DNA of 46,301 bases from JBJGXI01 sp045635475. GTDB lineage: Bacteria > Bacillota > Bacilli > Bacillales > Amphibacillaceae. The translations under genes were made by a program, and so were the position numbers. The first letter of the stretch is position 1. Each line of letters opens with the position of its first letter. This document shows positions 27,799 through 35,698 of the stretch, piece by piece. The stretch spans positions 1-46,301 of the forward strand of contig NZ_JBJGXI010000045.1 in assembly GCF_045635475.1 (NCBI RefSeq), in the 5' to 3' direction. The notes beneath the pieces are model-generated. The model saw only the letters and a program-made list of their open reading frames with translations, did no database searches and had not been told where the DNA came from.

Positions 27799-27912
27799 AG
27801 TCAATTTCACAATACTGATTTTTAGCTATCTGCATCCACCAATAGTTGGATTAAACCATCTCCGAACTATAGGCGGATGCAGATAGCTGTATAAGTTAAT
27901 ATGAAATTGACT
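27799..27912. mobile_element. MITE-like hairpin element, full copy (114 bp)
   Basis: Begins AGTCAATTTCACAAT and ends ATATGAAATTGACT. Inner arms AGCTATCTGCATCC and GGATGCAGATAGCT pair perfectly; the loop GATTAAACCATCTCCGAACTAT is nearly that of the copy at 21957-22071. The element starts just after the predicted transcription start and ends 91 bp before the start codon, so it would lie inside the leader RNA. Confidence 0.8.
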
Positions 27913-28003
27913 CTTACATCTAGTTTTAATCGGACGAGTTTTTTCAACAGGCATGACCATCACAGGTTAAAAGACTAAAATAAAAAATACGTGGAGGTTG
28001 GAA

Positions 28004-29236
28004 ATGGATATGTCAAATTCTCAATTATGGACAGAACGATTAAACAAGATTATGCCATGGGGCAGTAGTACTTGTTCCAAGTCTCCTAAATTATTACCTG
28101 AAGAACCGGGGGTAATTGTTAAGGGCGAGGGTTGCCGTGTTTGGGATGCTGATGGACGAGAGTTTATTGATTTTCGAAACGCGCTTGGTCCAATTACGCT
28201 TGGATATCAATTTCCTGCAGTGGATGATGCTATACGGGAACAATTATCTAATGGAATATTGTATGGGCACCCACACCCATTGGAATGTGAAGTGGCGGAA
28301 ATGCTTTGTGACATCATCCCAAGTGCTGAACAGGCACGCTTTCTAAAAACTGGTGGTGAAGCTCTAGCTGCCTGTATGCGGATGGCTCGTCATTATACTG
28401 GAAAGGAACATATTATCCAAATTGGTTACAACGGCTGGTTGAATACTTTGGCATTAGGAGGACAAACGCTTCCAGGACAAACAGCAATGTCTTTGATTCC
28501 TGGAGTACCTAAGCAAATAAGCGCATTATATCACCAGGCGCATTGGAATGACATAGAAGGTTTACAGCAACTTTTTGCACAATATCATGACAACATTGCA
28601 GCTGTGGTTATCGCTGCCGATTATGTAGATATGGATTCAGGGAAATCGTTTTATCCTGCTATACGAGATCTCACACATAAACATGGTAGTTTATTAATCT
28701 TTGATGAAATTGTTACTGGCTTTCGGATTGCTTTAGGTGGCGCACAGCAATATTTTGGTGTTGAGCCTGATCTTTCAGTTTTTAGTAAAGGGATAGCTAA
28801 TGGAATGCCAGTTTCCGTATACACAGGATCTAGAGAGGTAATGGCTGCTTGTGAAAAAGGGGGAGTTACAATTTCTTCTACCTTTGCTGGAGAAACACTA
28901 TCATTAGCTGCAGCCAAAGCAACGCTATTAACATACCGAAATGAAGATGTTGTAAAGCACTTGTGGACACAAGGAGAAAAATTGTGGAGTAGTATGAATA
29001 ACCTTTTTGAAAGGTATGACATTCCGATGCAATTGAAGGGCTTTTGGCCGTGTGTTGCTTTCACGTTAAAACCTGGTGCAGATAATGAGATTAAAAATTC
29101 ATTCTTCAAGGCGGCATATGATAGCGGTGTGTCATTATATAATGTGTCCTATGTTAACTTTAGCCATAAAGATAAGGATATTGAAGAAGCTTTGGATCGG
29201 TTGGAAAATGCGTGCCGAAAATTTATCCAAATGTAA
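28004..29236 (+). CDS. Class III aminotransferase, glutamate-1-semialdehyde aminomutase-like
   Basis: PLP enzyme of 410 aa. Start at the ATG 28004, six bases after GTGGAGG; the in-frame TTG at 27998 would touch that site. Family features: LKTGGEALAACMRMAR (116-129), Asp234 in LIFDEIVTGFR and PLP lysine Lys262 in VFSKGIANGMP. It is closest in style to glutamate-1-semialdehyde 2,1-aminomutase, but its place beside an alpha/beta hydrolase and under the locus operator, away from haem genes, argues for transamination or amino shift on a sugar-derived aldehyde or keto compound (inference). The esterase gene follows after 28 bp. Confidence 0.85.
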   Translation: MDMSNSQLWTERLNKIMPWGSSTCSKSPKLLPEEPGVIVKGEGCRVWDADGREFIDFRNALGPITLGYQFPAVDDAIREQLSNGILYGHPHPLECEVAEMLCDIIPSAEQARFLKTGGEALAACMRMARHYTGKEHIIQIGYNGWLNTLALGGQTLPGQTAMSLIPGVPKQISALYHQAHWNDIEGLQQLFAQYHDNIAAVVIAADYVDMDSGKSFYPAIRDLTHKHGSLLIFDEIVTGFRIALGGAQQYFGVEPDLSVFSKGIANGMPVSVYTGSREVMAACEKGGVTISSTFAGETLSLAAAKATLLTYRNEDVVKHLWTQGEKLWSSMNNLFERYDIPMQLKGFWPCVAFTLKPGADNEIKNSFFKAAYDSGVSLYNVSYVNFSHKDKDIEEALDRLENACRKFIQM

Positions 29237-29264
29237 GAAGTATAAATTGCTAGGAGGAAAATAA

Positions 29265-30293
29265 GTGACATATCAAATGTCAAAGTTAAATCAAGATGGA
29301 ATGCCTCGACTGTTAGATGGTATAGAGAATGTTGAGCAGTGGAACGAAAAAATAAACGCTATAAGAAAAGTTTGGTTTGATTATATAGGGGAATTGCCAG
29401 CAAGAGTTCCTGTAAGTTATGAAGTCGTATCTGAGATTCAGGAAGAGGATCACGTGCGCAAGCATATAATATATAATACAGTTTATGAGGACAAAGTTAC
29501 AGCGTACTTGCTTATACCGAATGCTTTATTTCAAAAGCCAAAACACTCACCAGTTCCGGCAATCATGGCCCTTCATCCAACTGGACCATTTGGGAAAGAT
29601 CGTGTAGCAATTCCGCCAAAAGATCAAAACAGAAAATATGGAATTGAGCTTGTTTCTCGTGGTTATGTTGTTCTTGCCCCAGACGCTTTGACTTCAGGTG
29701 AGAGAATCTATGAAGGATGTCAACATTTTGATAGCTCAAAGTTTTATGAGCAACATCCAACCTGGTCAACGGTTGGAAAAAATTTAATTGATCATATGCA
29801 AGGGGTAGATTTACTGTGTAGTCTTGAGTTTGTTGATTCTAGTCGTATTGGAACGATAGGACATTCATTTGGAGGATATAATTCGTATTTTCTTGCCGGG
29901 GTGGATAGGCGTATAAAAGCTGTAGTTTCTAGTTGTGGATTTAGTCCTTTTACAGGGGATCCAGCACCACAGCATTGGGGATACAGAAAATTTCCATATA
30001 CTCACTTGCCTAAAATATCTGCAGATTTAGAAAAGAATCAAGTTCCATTTGAATTCCATGAGATAGCTGCATTGACCGCATCTATTCCTTTCTTTAACTA
30101 TAGTGCACAAAGTGATTGGATATTCCCACATTGGAAAGCAGTTGGTGATGGGATGCATGAGCTGCACAAATTATATGAATGGCTTGGTTATGAGGATCGT
30201 TTTAGATCTTATATTGGAGCGGGGACGCATGATTTTCCCCCAGAGATTCGAGTGATCGCTTACGGATTTTTGGATAAGTGGTTAAAAGTGTAG
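29265..30293 (+). CDS. Alpha/beta hydrolase, dienelactone hydrolase or acetyl-esterase-like
   Basis: Cytoplasmic hydrolase of 342 aa, probably an esterase acting on a carbohydrate ester or lactone. The GTG start is supported by TAGGAGG seven bases upstream. The oxyanion region ALHPTGPFGKDR is followed by the nucleophile elbow GHSFGG with Ser201; Asp284 (QSDWIFPH) and His322 (GTHDFPPEI) are the likely other triad members. It shares a transcript with the aminotransferase, as the gap is 28 bp and a terminator follows. Homologues of this type are common in polysaccharide-use loci as deacetylases. The substrate is not evident. Confidence 0.8.
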   Translation: MTYQMSKLNQDGMPRLLDGIENVEQWNEKINAIRKVWFDYIGELPARVPVSYEVVSEIQEEDHVRKHIIYNTVYEDKVTAYLLIPNALFQKPKHSPVPAIMALHPTGPFGKDRVAIPPKDQNRKYGIELVSRGYVVLAPDALTSGERIYEGCQHFDSSKFYEQHPTWSTVGKNLIDHMQGVDLLCSLEFVDSSRIGTIGHSFGGYNSYFLAGVDRRIKAVVSSCGFSPFTGDPAPQHWGYRKFPYTHLPKISADLEKNQVPFEFHEIAALTASIPFFNYSAQSDWIFPHWKAVGDGMHELHKLYEWLGYEDRFRSYIGAGTHDFPPEIRVIAYGFLDKWLKV

Positions 30294-30317
30294 ATTCTTT
30301 AGATAGTATATTACATC

Positions 30318-30347
30318 AAAAAAAGCCCGCAATGTGAGGGGCTTTTT
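30318..30347 (+). terminator. Terminator after the aminotransferase-esterase operon
   Basis: AAAAAAGCCC pairs with GGGGCTTTTT around a short loop, 25 bases after the stop codon. Confidence 0.85.
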
Positions 30348-30365
30348 CGCAAGATAAAATATGTG

Positions 30366-30574
30366 TATGTGTCTAGCTCCAAGCGCCAGAAACTAAGCGA
30401 CTTCACGAATCACCTTACGATAAGTCATCATCGATTCAGGTTTTATGGAAGGTCGACTAAAAGCGGACTTGTCGTCCAACGTCGACATACCCCCTATGGG
30501 GGGCATGATTCCTTTATCGCAGTCGATTCGCTCCAGTCGCTACGTTACTAAACGGGCGCTCTGTGATCTTCTCA
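30366..30574. repeat. Dispersed intergenic repeat, type 1, copy B (about 209 bp)
   Basis: Matches 15783-15988 along its length, from ATGTGTCTAGCTCC to GGCGCTCTGTGATCTTCTC, with the same CACGAATCACCTTACGATAA and AGTCGATTCGCTCCAGTC blocks. It fills most of the 317-bp gap between the convergent esterase and regulator genes. An open frame over it is only a by-product. Confidence 0.85.
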
Positions 30575-30610
30575 GAATTATTGTTCTTAAAGCTTATTAT
30601 TTCTTCATCA

Positions 30611-31939
30611 TTACAAATTAAGACGGTATATTTGTCGTGGTCGTCCTTTGCTAGAGTGCTTCTCTTCACCAATGATGTCAACAATGTTGGCATCTACCCA
30701 ATGTGCGAGTATACGATGTGCACTTCTAATGGTGATTCCTAAAACAGAGGCTAACTCAAAAGCAGTGTAGTCTGTTTTGTCATACCGTTTTACTTGTGCA
30801 AGTAACTTTGTCATATACGTTGCTGACATTCCTGCTTTTTCTGCCTTTTCTAATAACTCTTTATCTGTAACTGAAAGCTCATAAGTAACTGCATTACTCA
30901 TTTCAACTGGCCCTAGAACACTTTTGTCTTCCCGAACGATATAACAAATATTTCCTCCAGCATCTTTTGATTGGCGTAGGGCCAATCGGGCGTGTGTACC
31001 AGCATCTGTTGCAGTTCTTCCAAATCCAACCCCAATACTTAATGAAATACCAGGTGTTTTATTTTCGTCCTCTAATAGAGGAATAAACTTGTATCCTCTA
31101 GTTTCTCGTTCGAATATTCCTCGAGTGGTTATGAATAAGTATTCTCCACCTCCAATGCTACTAAGGTGTCCATCTAGTTGCTTTACGTAATCAAGCAACA
31201 TTCCGTGAATATCAAGTTTCATTTTTTGTATCTCATGTTCAGATGGAAACTTTTCAACTACTCTTCTAAATTCATCAATATCTATTAGACCTACAACAAT
31301 TTGAGATTCTTTGTTCCTTCTTGTTTCTGTTGATAAAAGTGCTCGTTCAAGTGAAACAGTAATATCCTGATTTGTAGGAGTAACCCAAATATTTGGAACG
31401 TTTCGTTCAGTCAATGTCTGAGAAACAGACTGCACACCGGTTAGCGCACCTAAGCTAGTCCCGTTATTATAAGCATGAGAATGAAAATCAATCAGTTCTT
31501 TATGTGTAGTATACGGATGGTTGTTAAAATAGTTAATGTTTACGTTGGATACTTCTAACTCATTTATTATTTGCTCCACATAATTTCTTGATACGGAGTC
31601 AATCGTGAATTGATTAACATTAAGCAGATAGCTCATTCTGAATAAGGCGCGGTATAGACCTGTACCAATCAAAGGTATGTACTGTGTTGGCACTGTGGTA
31701 TCTAGAGAATCCTTTACCCTCTCATAAATATGGTACTCTGTGAAAAGAATTATTTCTACTTCGTTAAGTGCTTCCTTAACTTCATCGGAAATGTTGAATT
31801 CATCGTTGTGTTCGAGAAAGAAGGGCTTAAAGGATGGAAAATATTGTAGGGTCAATTCTACTTCTTTTAAAAGAGGTTTTGAACCGATGATTCCAATCTT
31901 AATCTGATTGCTATTAGATGGTGAGTCACTATTGGGCAT
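30611..31939 (-). CDS. Transcriptional regulator with GGDEF/cyclase-like middle domain and C-terminal HTH
   Basis: Cytoplasmic regulator of 442 aa, the only minus-strand gene. The ATG (31937-31939) follows AGGAGGAG. Residues 14-205 look like an alpha/beta sensor region (KIGIIGSKPLL, then IILFTEYHIYERV). Residues 215-335 resemble a degenerate GGDEF or GTP-cyclohydrolase-III-type nucleotide-cyclase fold: LIDIDEFRRV (218-227), SSIGGGEYLFITT with GGGEY where GGDEF would lie (263-267), and LSIGVGFGRTATDAGTHARLAL (300-321). Residues 388-442 form a winged-HTH-like DNA-binding end (FELASVLGITIRSAHRIL). It is divergent from a sulfatase gene, and the gap holds two operators and a degenerate third. It is therefore the best candidate to bind the locus motif. 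The effector may be a nucleotide or metabolite; I do not recognise a characterised homologue. Confidence 0.8.
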   Translation of the reverse strand: MPNSDSPSNSNQIKIGIIGSKPLLKEVELTLQYFPSFKPFFLEHNDEFNISDEVKEALNEVEIILFTEYHIYERVKDSLDTTVPTQYIPLIGTGLYRALFRMSYLLNVNQFTIDSVSRNYVEQIINELEVSNVNINYFNNHPYTTHKELIDFHSHAYNNGTSLGALTGVQSVSQTLTERNVPNIWVTPTNQDITVSLERALLSTETRRNKESQIVVGLIDIDEFRRVVEKFPSEHEIQKMKLDIHGMLLDYVKQLDGHLSSIGGGEYLFITTRGIFERETRGYKFIPLLEDENKTPGISLSIGVGFGRTATDAGTHARLALRQSKDAGGNICYIVREDKSVLGPVEMSNAVTYELSVTDKELLEKAEKAGMSATYMTKLLAQVKRYDKTDYTAFELASVLGITIRSAHRILAHWVDANIVDIIGEEKHSSKGRPRQIYRLNL

Positions 31940-31971
31940 TTATATTCTCCTCCTATTTATTATCTATCTCT

Positions 31972-32030
31972 ATTATAAATTTATAAAGACATAAAGTAAA
32001 CTTAAAAAGACATAAAATAGACTAGTCTTT
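31972..32030 (-). promoter_or_regulatory. Regulator promoter with conserved operator, site 3, and a degenerate half copy
   Basis: On the minus strand TATAAT (31972-31977) and TTTACT (31995-32000) are spaced 17 bp. The full operator AAAAGAC-N7-AGACTAGTCTTT lies at 32005-32030, just upstream of the -35 box for the regulator. A degenerate copy (AAAGAC, seven bases, AAACTT) covers 31985-32003, over the promoter itself. This fits autoregulation. Confidence 0.7.
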
Positions 32031-32080
32031 AATGCGCGTACAAATGAAAGTTGAAAGTGCAGTTAAATTCTTACTTAATT

Positions 32081-32127
32081 AAAAGACAATTTATAGACTC
32101 GTCTTTATAATTCTTTTTACATATAAT
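32081..32127 (+). promoter_or_regulatory. Conserved operator, site 4, overlapping the sulfatase promoter
   Basis: AAAAGAC, seven bases, AGACTCGTCTTT (32081-32106) is a full match. TCGTCT (32099-32104) is exactly 17 bp before TATAAT (32122-32127). The sulfatase start codon is 51 bp further on. Confidence 0.78.
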
Positions 32128-32178
32128 GAAGGAAGAATGTAATGTTTATGTAATCTCAATAAAAAGGAGTGAACTGCA

Positions 32179-33630
32179 ATGAAAAGACCTAATATTTTAA
32201 TTTTTATGACTGACCAGCAGCAAAATGCTGTCACATACCCTGATCATCCTTGCCAGACACCAAATTTACAACAATTAGCCGAAGTGGGTATCAGGTACAA
32301 CCATACATACACCACGATGGCACATTGTTGTCCTTCAAGAGCTTCGTTTATGACCGGATTATACCCTTCCCAGCATGGAGTTTATAATAATGTTTCCAAC
32401 CCAGCAGCTATCCATCATAAATTAAATGAAGGAGTAACAACTTTTGCAGAAGATTTAAAGGGGAATGGGTACAGCCTACATTTCTCAGGTAAATGGCATA
32501 TTTCTGCTGAGGAAAATCCGTCAGATCGTGGCTGGGAAGAGCTTATGGTAACGGCTAACAAAGATGCCTATATGGGTGTCACCATTGAACAGTGGAGAGA
32601 AAGACAAAATACACCCAAAAGCGAAGAGAGAAAGCCTGGAGAAATTGTAAGACCAGGTTGGGGGAATTACCAATTGTATGGTACGAACCCAGAGTCACTA
32701 GAGGAAACGGAAGACTATCAGGTAGTGAAAAAAGCTGTAGACAGATTAGGAGAGTTAAAGGATCAAAAAGATCCGTGGTGTATGTATGTAGGTACATTTG
32801 GCCCGCATGACCCTTTTATCGTTCCTGAAAAGTATGCAAAAATGTATGATCCAAACAACATTGAACTCCCTGCAAATTATCATGATTCTTTAGAAAACAA
32901 GCCAGGCTTATATAGTCGGATGCGCAAGGTTTGGGACCAATTATCTGAGCAGGAAGTGAAAGAATCAATTGCTCATTATTGGGGCTATTGTACAATGGTT
33001 GATGATTTGTTTGGATTAGTAATGGAAAAATTGGAATCTACCAATCAAGCAGAAGACACTTTAGTACTGTTTTTATCAGACCATGGCGAAAGTTTAGGGG
33101 CACATGGTCTATATTTAAAAGGATTGAGTCCTTTTGACGAAACGTATCGTATTCCGTGTATTATGCGTTGGCCAAAAGGCATTGAACAACCTGGTAGAGA
33201 AATAAATGAATTGATAAGTATCATGGATTTTGCACCTACCTTTTTAAAACTAGCTGGCATTGATAAAAATAAAGAAATAATGGGGAGAAGTCTTGTGCCT
33301 TGGATCAACAATATAGATCCAAAGGAATGGAGAGATGCGGTATATACACAGTGTAACGGTGTGGAAATTTACTATTCACAGCGAATTGTTCGTACTAAGA
33401 ATTATAAACTCGTATATAACCCTACTGCTGTCGATGAACTTTATGATCTTAGAAACGATCCATTGGAAATGAATAATCTCGCTGAAGTAGAAAGTATGCA
33501 GGAAATAAAGATTGCTCTCCTTAAAAAATTCTGGCAAGAGGCAGCCAATGCAGAAGATATTATCTTTAACCCATATGCGACGATTGCAGTCGCTGATGTC
33601 GGCCCGGCAGCAGCAATTGGAAAAGATTAG
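32179..33630 (+). CDS. Sulfatase (type I, formylglycine-dependent), second of three
   Basis: Cytoplasmic sulfate-ester hydrolase of 483 aa. Features: NILIFMTDQQQNA (metal-binding Asp12), the signature HCCPSRASFMTGLYPSQHG with Cys50 as the formylglycine precursor, GKWHISAEE and LFLSDHGESLGAHG. No signal peptide is seen. The ATG follows AAAAAGGAGTG. It has its own promoter with operator site 4 and heads an apparent operon with the second nitrilase, a Gfo/Idh-like oxidoreductase and a GNAT protein. It differs strongly from the other two sulfatases, so each may act on a different sulfate position or linkage (inference). The activating enzyme must be encoded elsewhere. Confidence 0.93.
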   Translation: MKRPNILIFMTDQQQNAVTYPDHPCQTPNLQQLAEVGIRYNHTYTTMAHCCPSRASFMTGLYPSQHGVYNNVSNPAAIHHKLNEGVTTFAEDLKGNGYSLHFSGKWHISAEENPSDRGWEELMVTANKDAYMGVTIEQWRERQNTPKSEERKPGEIVRPGWGNYQLYGTNPESLEETEDYQVVKKAVDRLGELKDQKDPWCMYVGTFGPHDPFIVPEKYAKMYDPNNIELPANYHDSLENKPGLYSRMRKVWDQLSEQEVKESIAHYWGYCTMVDDLFGLVMEKLESTNQAEDTLVLFLSDHGESLGAHGLYLKGLSPFDETYRIPCIMRWPKGIEQPGREINELISIMDFAPTFLKLAGIDKNKEIMGRSLVPWINNIDPKEWRDAVYTQCNGVEIYYSQRIVRTKNYKLVYNPTAVDELYDLRNDPLEMNNLAEVESMQEIKIALLKKFWQEAANAEDIIFNPYATIAVADVGPAAAIGKD

Positions 33631-33807
33631 TACTTATAAATTAGTAAGATGAAAAGTACGGACCGATTTTTTAGCGGATGATCCTGTGGAAAAGGTCCTA
33701 TGATTCATGGTGGATTAGTTAATTTGAATGAGAATTACGGAATTGATTGCACGATATCAAATAAAAAACTAGAAAAGTGTAGGAAAAAGATAAAGGAGAA
33801 GGATAAC

Positions 33808-34746
33808 ATGGTTAGAAATGCAAAGATTAGTACATTATCCATGAAATATCATTCACTGGATCCAAATCGTTCGTTTGAAGAAGGCGTAGACGACATGATT
33901 ACCTATTTACGAGGTGAAATAGATCAGGTGCTACCTGATCAACCTGACTTGATCGTTCTTCCCGAGAATTGTGATATGCCTATAAATTTTCCAAAGGCAG
34001 ATAGAAGGGAATTTTATAAGGTTAGAGGTAATAGAATACTAGATTGGTTATCTGATGTTGCAAAGGAGCATAACTGCTATATTGCTTATTCGGCAACACG
34101 ATATATGGGCGAGGACACTTGGTTAAATTCAACGCAGCTCATTGATAGGCAGGGAGAAATAAAGGGAACCTATAACAAGAATTTTCCTACGATAGGTGAA
34201 AATAAATCAGGCATACTAAGCGGTAAGGATATAACCGTTGTTGACTGTGATTTTGGTCGTGTTGGTTTAACAATCTGTTTTGATCTAAACTTTGAACAAA
34301 TACGAGAGAAATATGCTAACGCAAAACCAGATGTGATAGTGTTTTCTTCAACGTATCACGGAGGTATGATGCAGGAATACTGGGCATATTCTTGTCGAAC
34401 TCACTTCGTGGGTTCTATTGGTAATAAGGTACATAGCCCGATTCTTTCACCTGTAGGTCAAGAAATTGCTTCCACAACAAATTATCATACATTCGTCACT
34501 ACTACGGTTAATTTAGACTGTGAAGTGATTCATATTGATAACCATCGCAAAAAATTCAACGAAATGAAGAAAAAATATGGTCCGAAGATCAAGATTTCTG
34601 ATCCAGGTTATTTAGGTGCTGTACTAGTTTCTAGTGAAACAGATGAATTTTCTGTGGAAGACTTGATTAAAGAGTACGGCTTAGAATTAGTAGATGACTA
34701 TTTTAATAGATCGATCCAAAGCGCCAAAGAACACATGGAAAGCTAA
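33808..34746 (+). CDS. Carbon-nitrogen hydrolase (nitrilase superfamily), second of two
   Basis: Paralogue of the enzyme at 17119-18084, 312 aa. Start at the ATG 33808, which follows AAAGGAGAAGG; an upstream in-frame ATG at 33700 lacks a ribosome site and would add a 36-residue stretch with no counterpart in the paralogue, which begins with the same MVRNAK. The catalytic triad Glu53 (VLPENCD), Lys124 (YNKNFP) and Cys157 (LTICFD) sits at the same positions as in the paralogue. It lies 177 bp after the sulfatase stop and 22 bp before the oxidoreductase gene. Two related but different amidases in one locus suggest two amide-type substrates or sequential steps. Confidence 0.87.
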   Translation: MVRNAKISTLSMKYHSLDPNRSFEEGVDDMITYLRGEIDQVLPDQPDLIVLPENCDMPINFPKADRREFYKVRGNRILDWLSDVAKEHNCYIAYSATRYMGEDTWLNSTQLIDRQGEIKGTYNKNFPTIGENKSGILSGKDITVVDCDFGRVGLTICFDLNFEQIREKYANAKPDVIVFSSTYHGGMMQEYWAYSCRTHFVGSIGNKVHSPILSPVGQEIASTTNYHTFVTTTVNLDCEVIHIDNHRKKFNEMKKKYGPKIKISDPGYLGAVLVSSETDEFSVEDLIKEYGLELVDDYFNRSIQSAKEHMES

Positions 34747-34768
34747 ACAATAGAAAGGAGACTTATTA

Positions 34769-35698
34769 TTGAAGAAACTTCAAATAGGTATGGTTGACTT
34801 GGATACTTCTCATCCAAAGGTGTGGCTCCCTTTATTACTGTCTATGGGACATGAAGTTATTGGTGTTTATGATAGTGGTACTGTTTATCCTGAAGGTTAC
34901 GATGCTGAATTTGCCGCTGAATATGGGATAAATAAAGTTTATACATCATTGGATGAAATGGCTGAAAATATTGATGTGGCAATTATCCACAGCTGTAACT
35001 GGGACTTGCATATCGAAAGAGCACGACCATTTGTTGAAGCAGGAAAGGCTGTATTAATTGATAAACCAATGGCAGGAAATATCAAAGATTTGCATCAACT
35101 ACTTGAATGGGAATCTCAAGGTGCTCGCATCACGGGTGGTTCAGCTTTAAGGTATGTTAATGAAGTAAATGAGTGGTTAAGTGGCCATAGTCCTAACGAT
35201 CTCATATATACATCTGTGGGGTGTTCAACCGATGAATATAATTACGGCATTCATGCATACTCCCTTTTACATGGTATATTAGGCCCAGGAATAGAGAGCG
35301 TTCGTTACTTAGGAACTCGTATTCAAAAACAAATAGAAATTACTTGGATGGATGGACGGAGAGGGATGGTTAGTATTGGTAAGACGAAGGGATACTTACC
35401 ATTTTATGCAACAGCAGTAACAGAAAAAGATGTTTCCCATTTTCAAGTTGATAATAAACAATTGTATAAACCGATGCTAGAAACAGTATTACCCTATTTA
35501 GCTGGTGACGCACCAGCAACTGTTTCATTAGAATCACTTATTGAAGTTGAATTAGCCGCAATTGCAGCAAAGATTTCATGGCAGAAGAATGGTGATAGAA
35601 TATTCTTAAAAGATATAGCCTTTAATGACCCTGGCTACGATGGCATGCGATTTGCAGATAATTATCGAAGACAAAAGCTTGGAGGGAACAAAGCATGA
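34769..35698 (+). CDS. Gfo/Idh/MocA-like oxidoreductase with altered nucleotide motif
   Basis: Probable NAD(P)-dependent sugar or cyclitol oxidoreductase, 309 aa. The TTG start has AAAGGAG eight bases upstream. Residues 1-120 look like the Rossmann domain: beta strands KLQIGMVDL and VDVAIIHS, and DKPMAGN at the place of the family's EKP motif. The usual N-terminal GxGxxG is replaced by GMVDLDTSHP, so cofactor binding may differ or be lost. The C-terminal domain is alpha/beta as in the family. Its stop codon overlaps the next start by four bases (ATGA), so the two proteins are translationally coupled. Its substrate is unknown. Confidence 0.75.
   Translation: MKKLQIGMVDLDTSHPKVWLPLLLSMGHEVIGVYDSGTVYPEGYDAEFAAEYGINKVYTSLDEMAENIDVAIIHSCNWDLHIERARPFVEAGKAVLIDKPMAGNIKDLHQLLEWESQGARITGGSALRYVNEVNEWLSGHSPNDLIYTSVGCSTDEYNYGIHAYSLLHGILGPGIESVRYLGTRIQKQIEITWMDGRRGMVSIGKTKGYLPFYATAVTEKDVSHFQVDNKQLYKPMLETVLPYLAGDAPATVSLESLIEVELAAIAAKISWQKNGDRIFLKDIAFNDPGYDGMRFADNYRRQKLGGNKA

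Noticed and set aside
27913..28003. Riboswitch or T-box in the aminotransferase leader
   Set aside because: No T-box sequence, no terminator with T-run and no known riboswitch pattern; the leader is explained by the MITE-like hairpin.
28651..29109. 152-codon minus-strand frame opposite the aminotransferase gene
   Set aside because: It overlaps the PLP-binding region of a well-supported gene and shows no independent signal.
30363..30551. 62-codon open frame after the esterase gene
   Set aside because: It lies inside the type 1 intergenic repeat, and the other copy of that repeat does not keep the frame convincingly.
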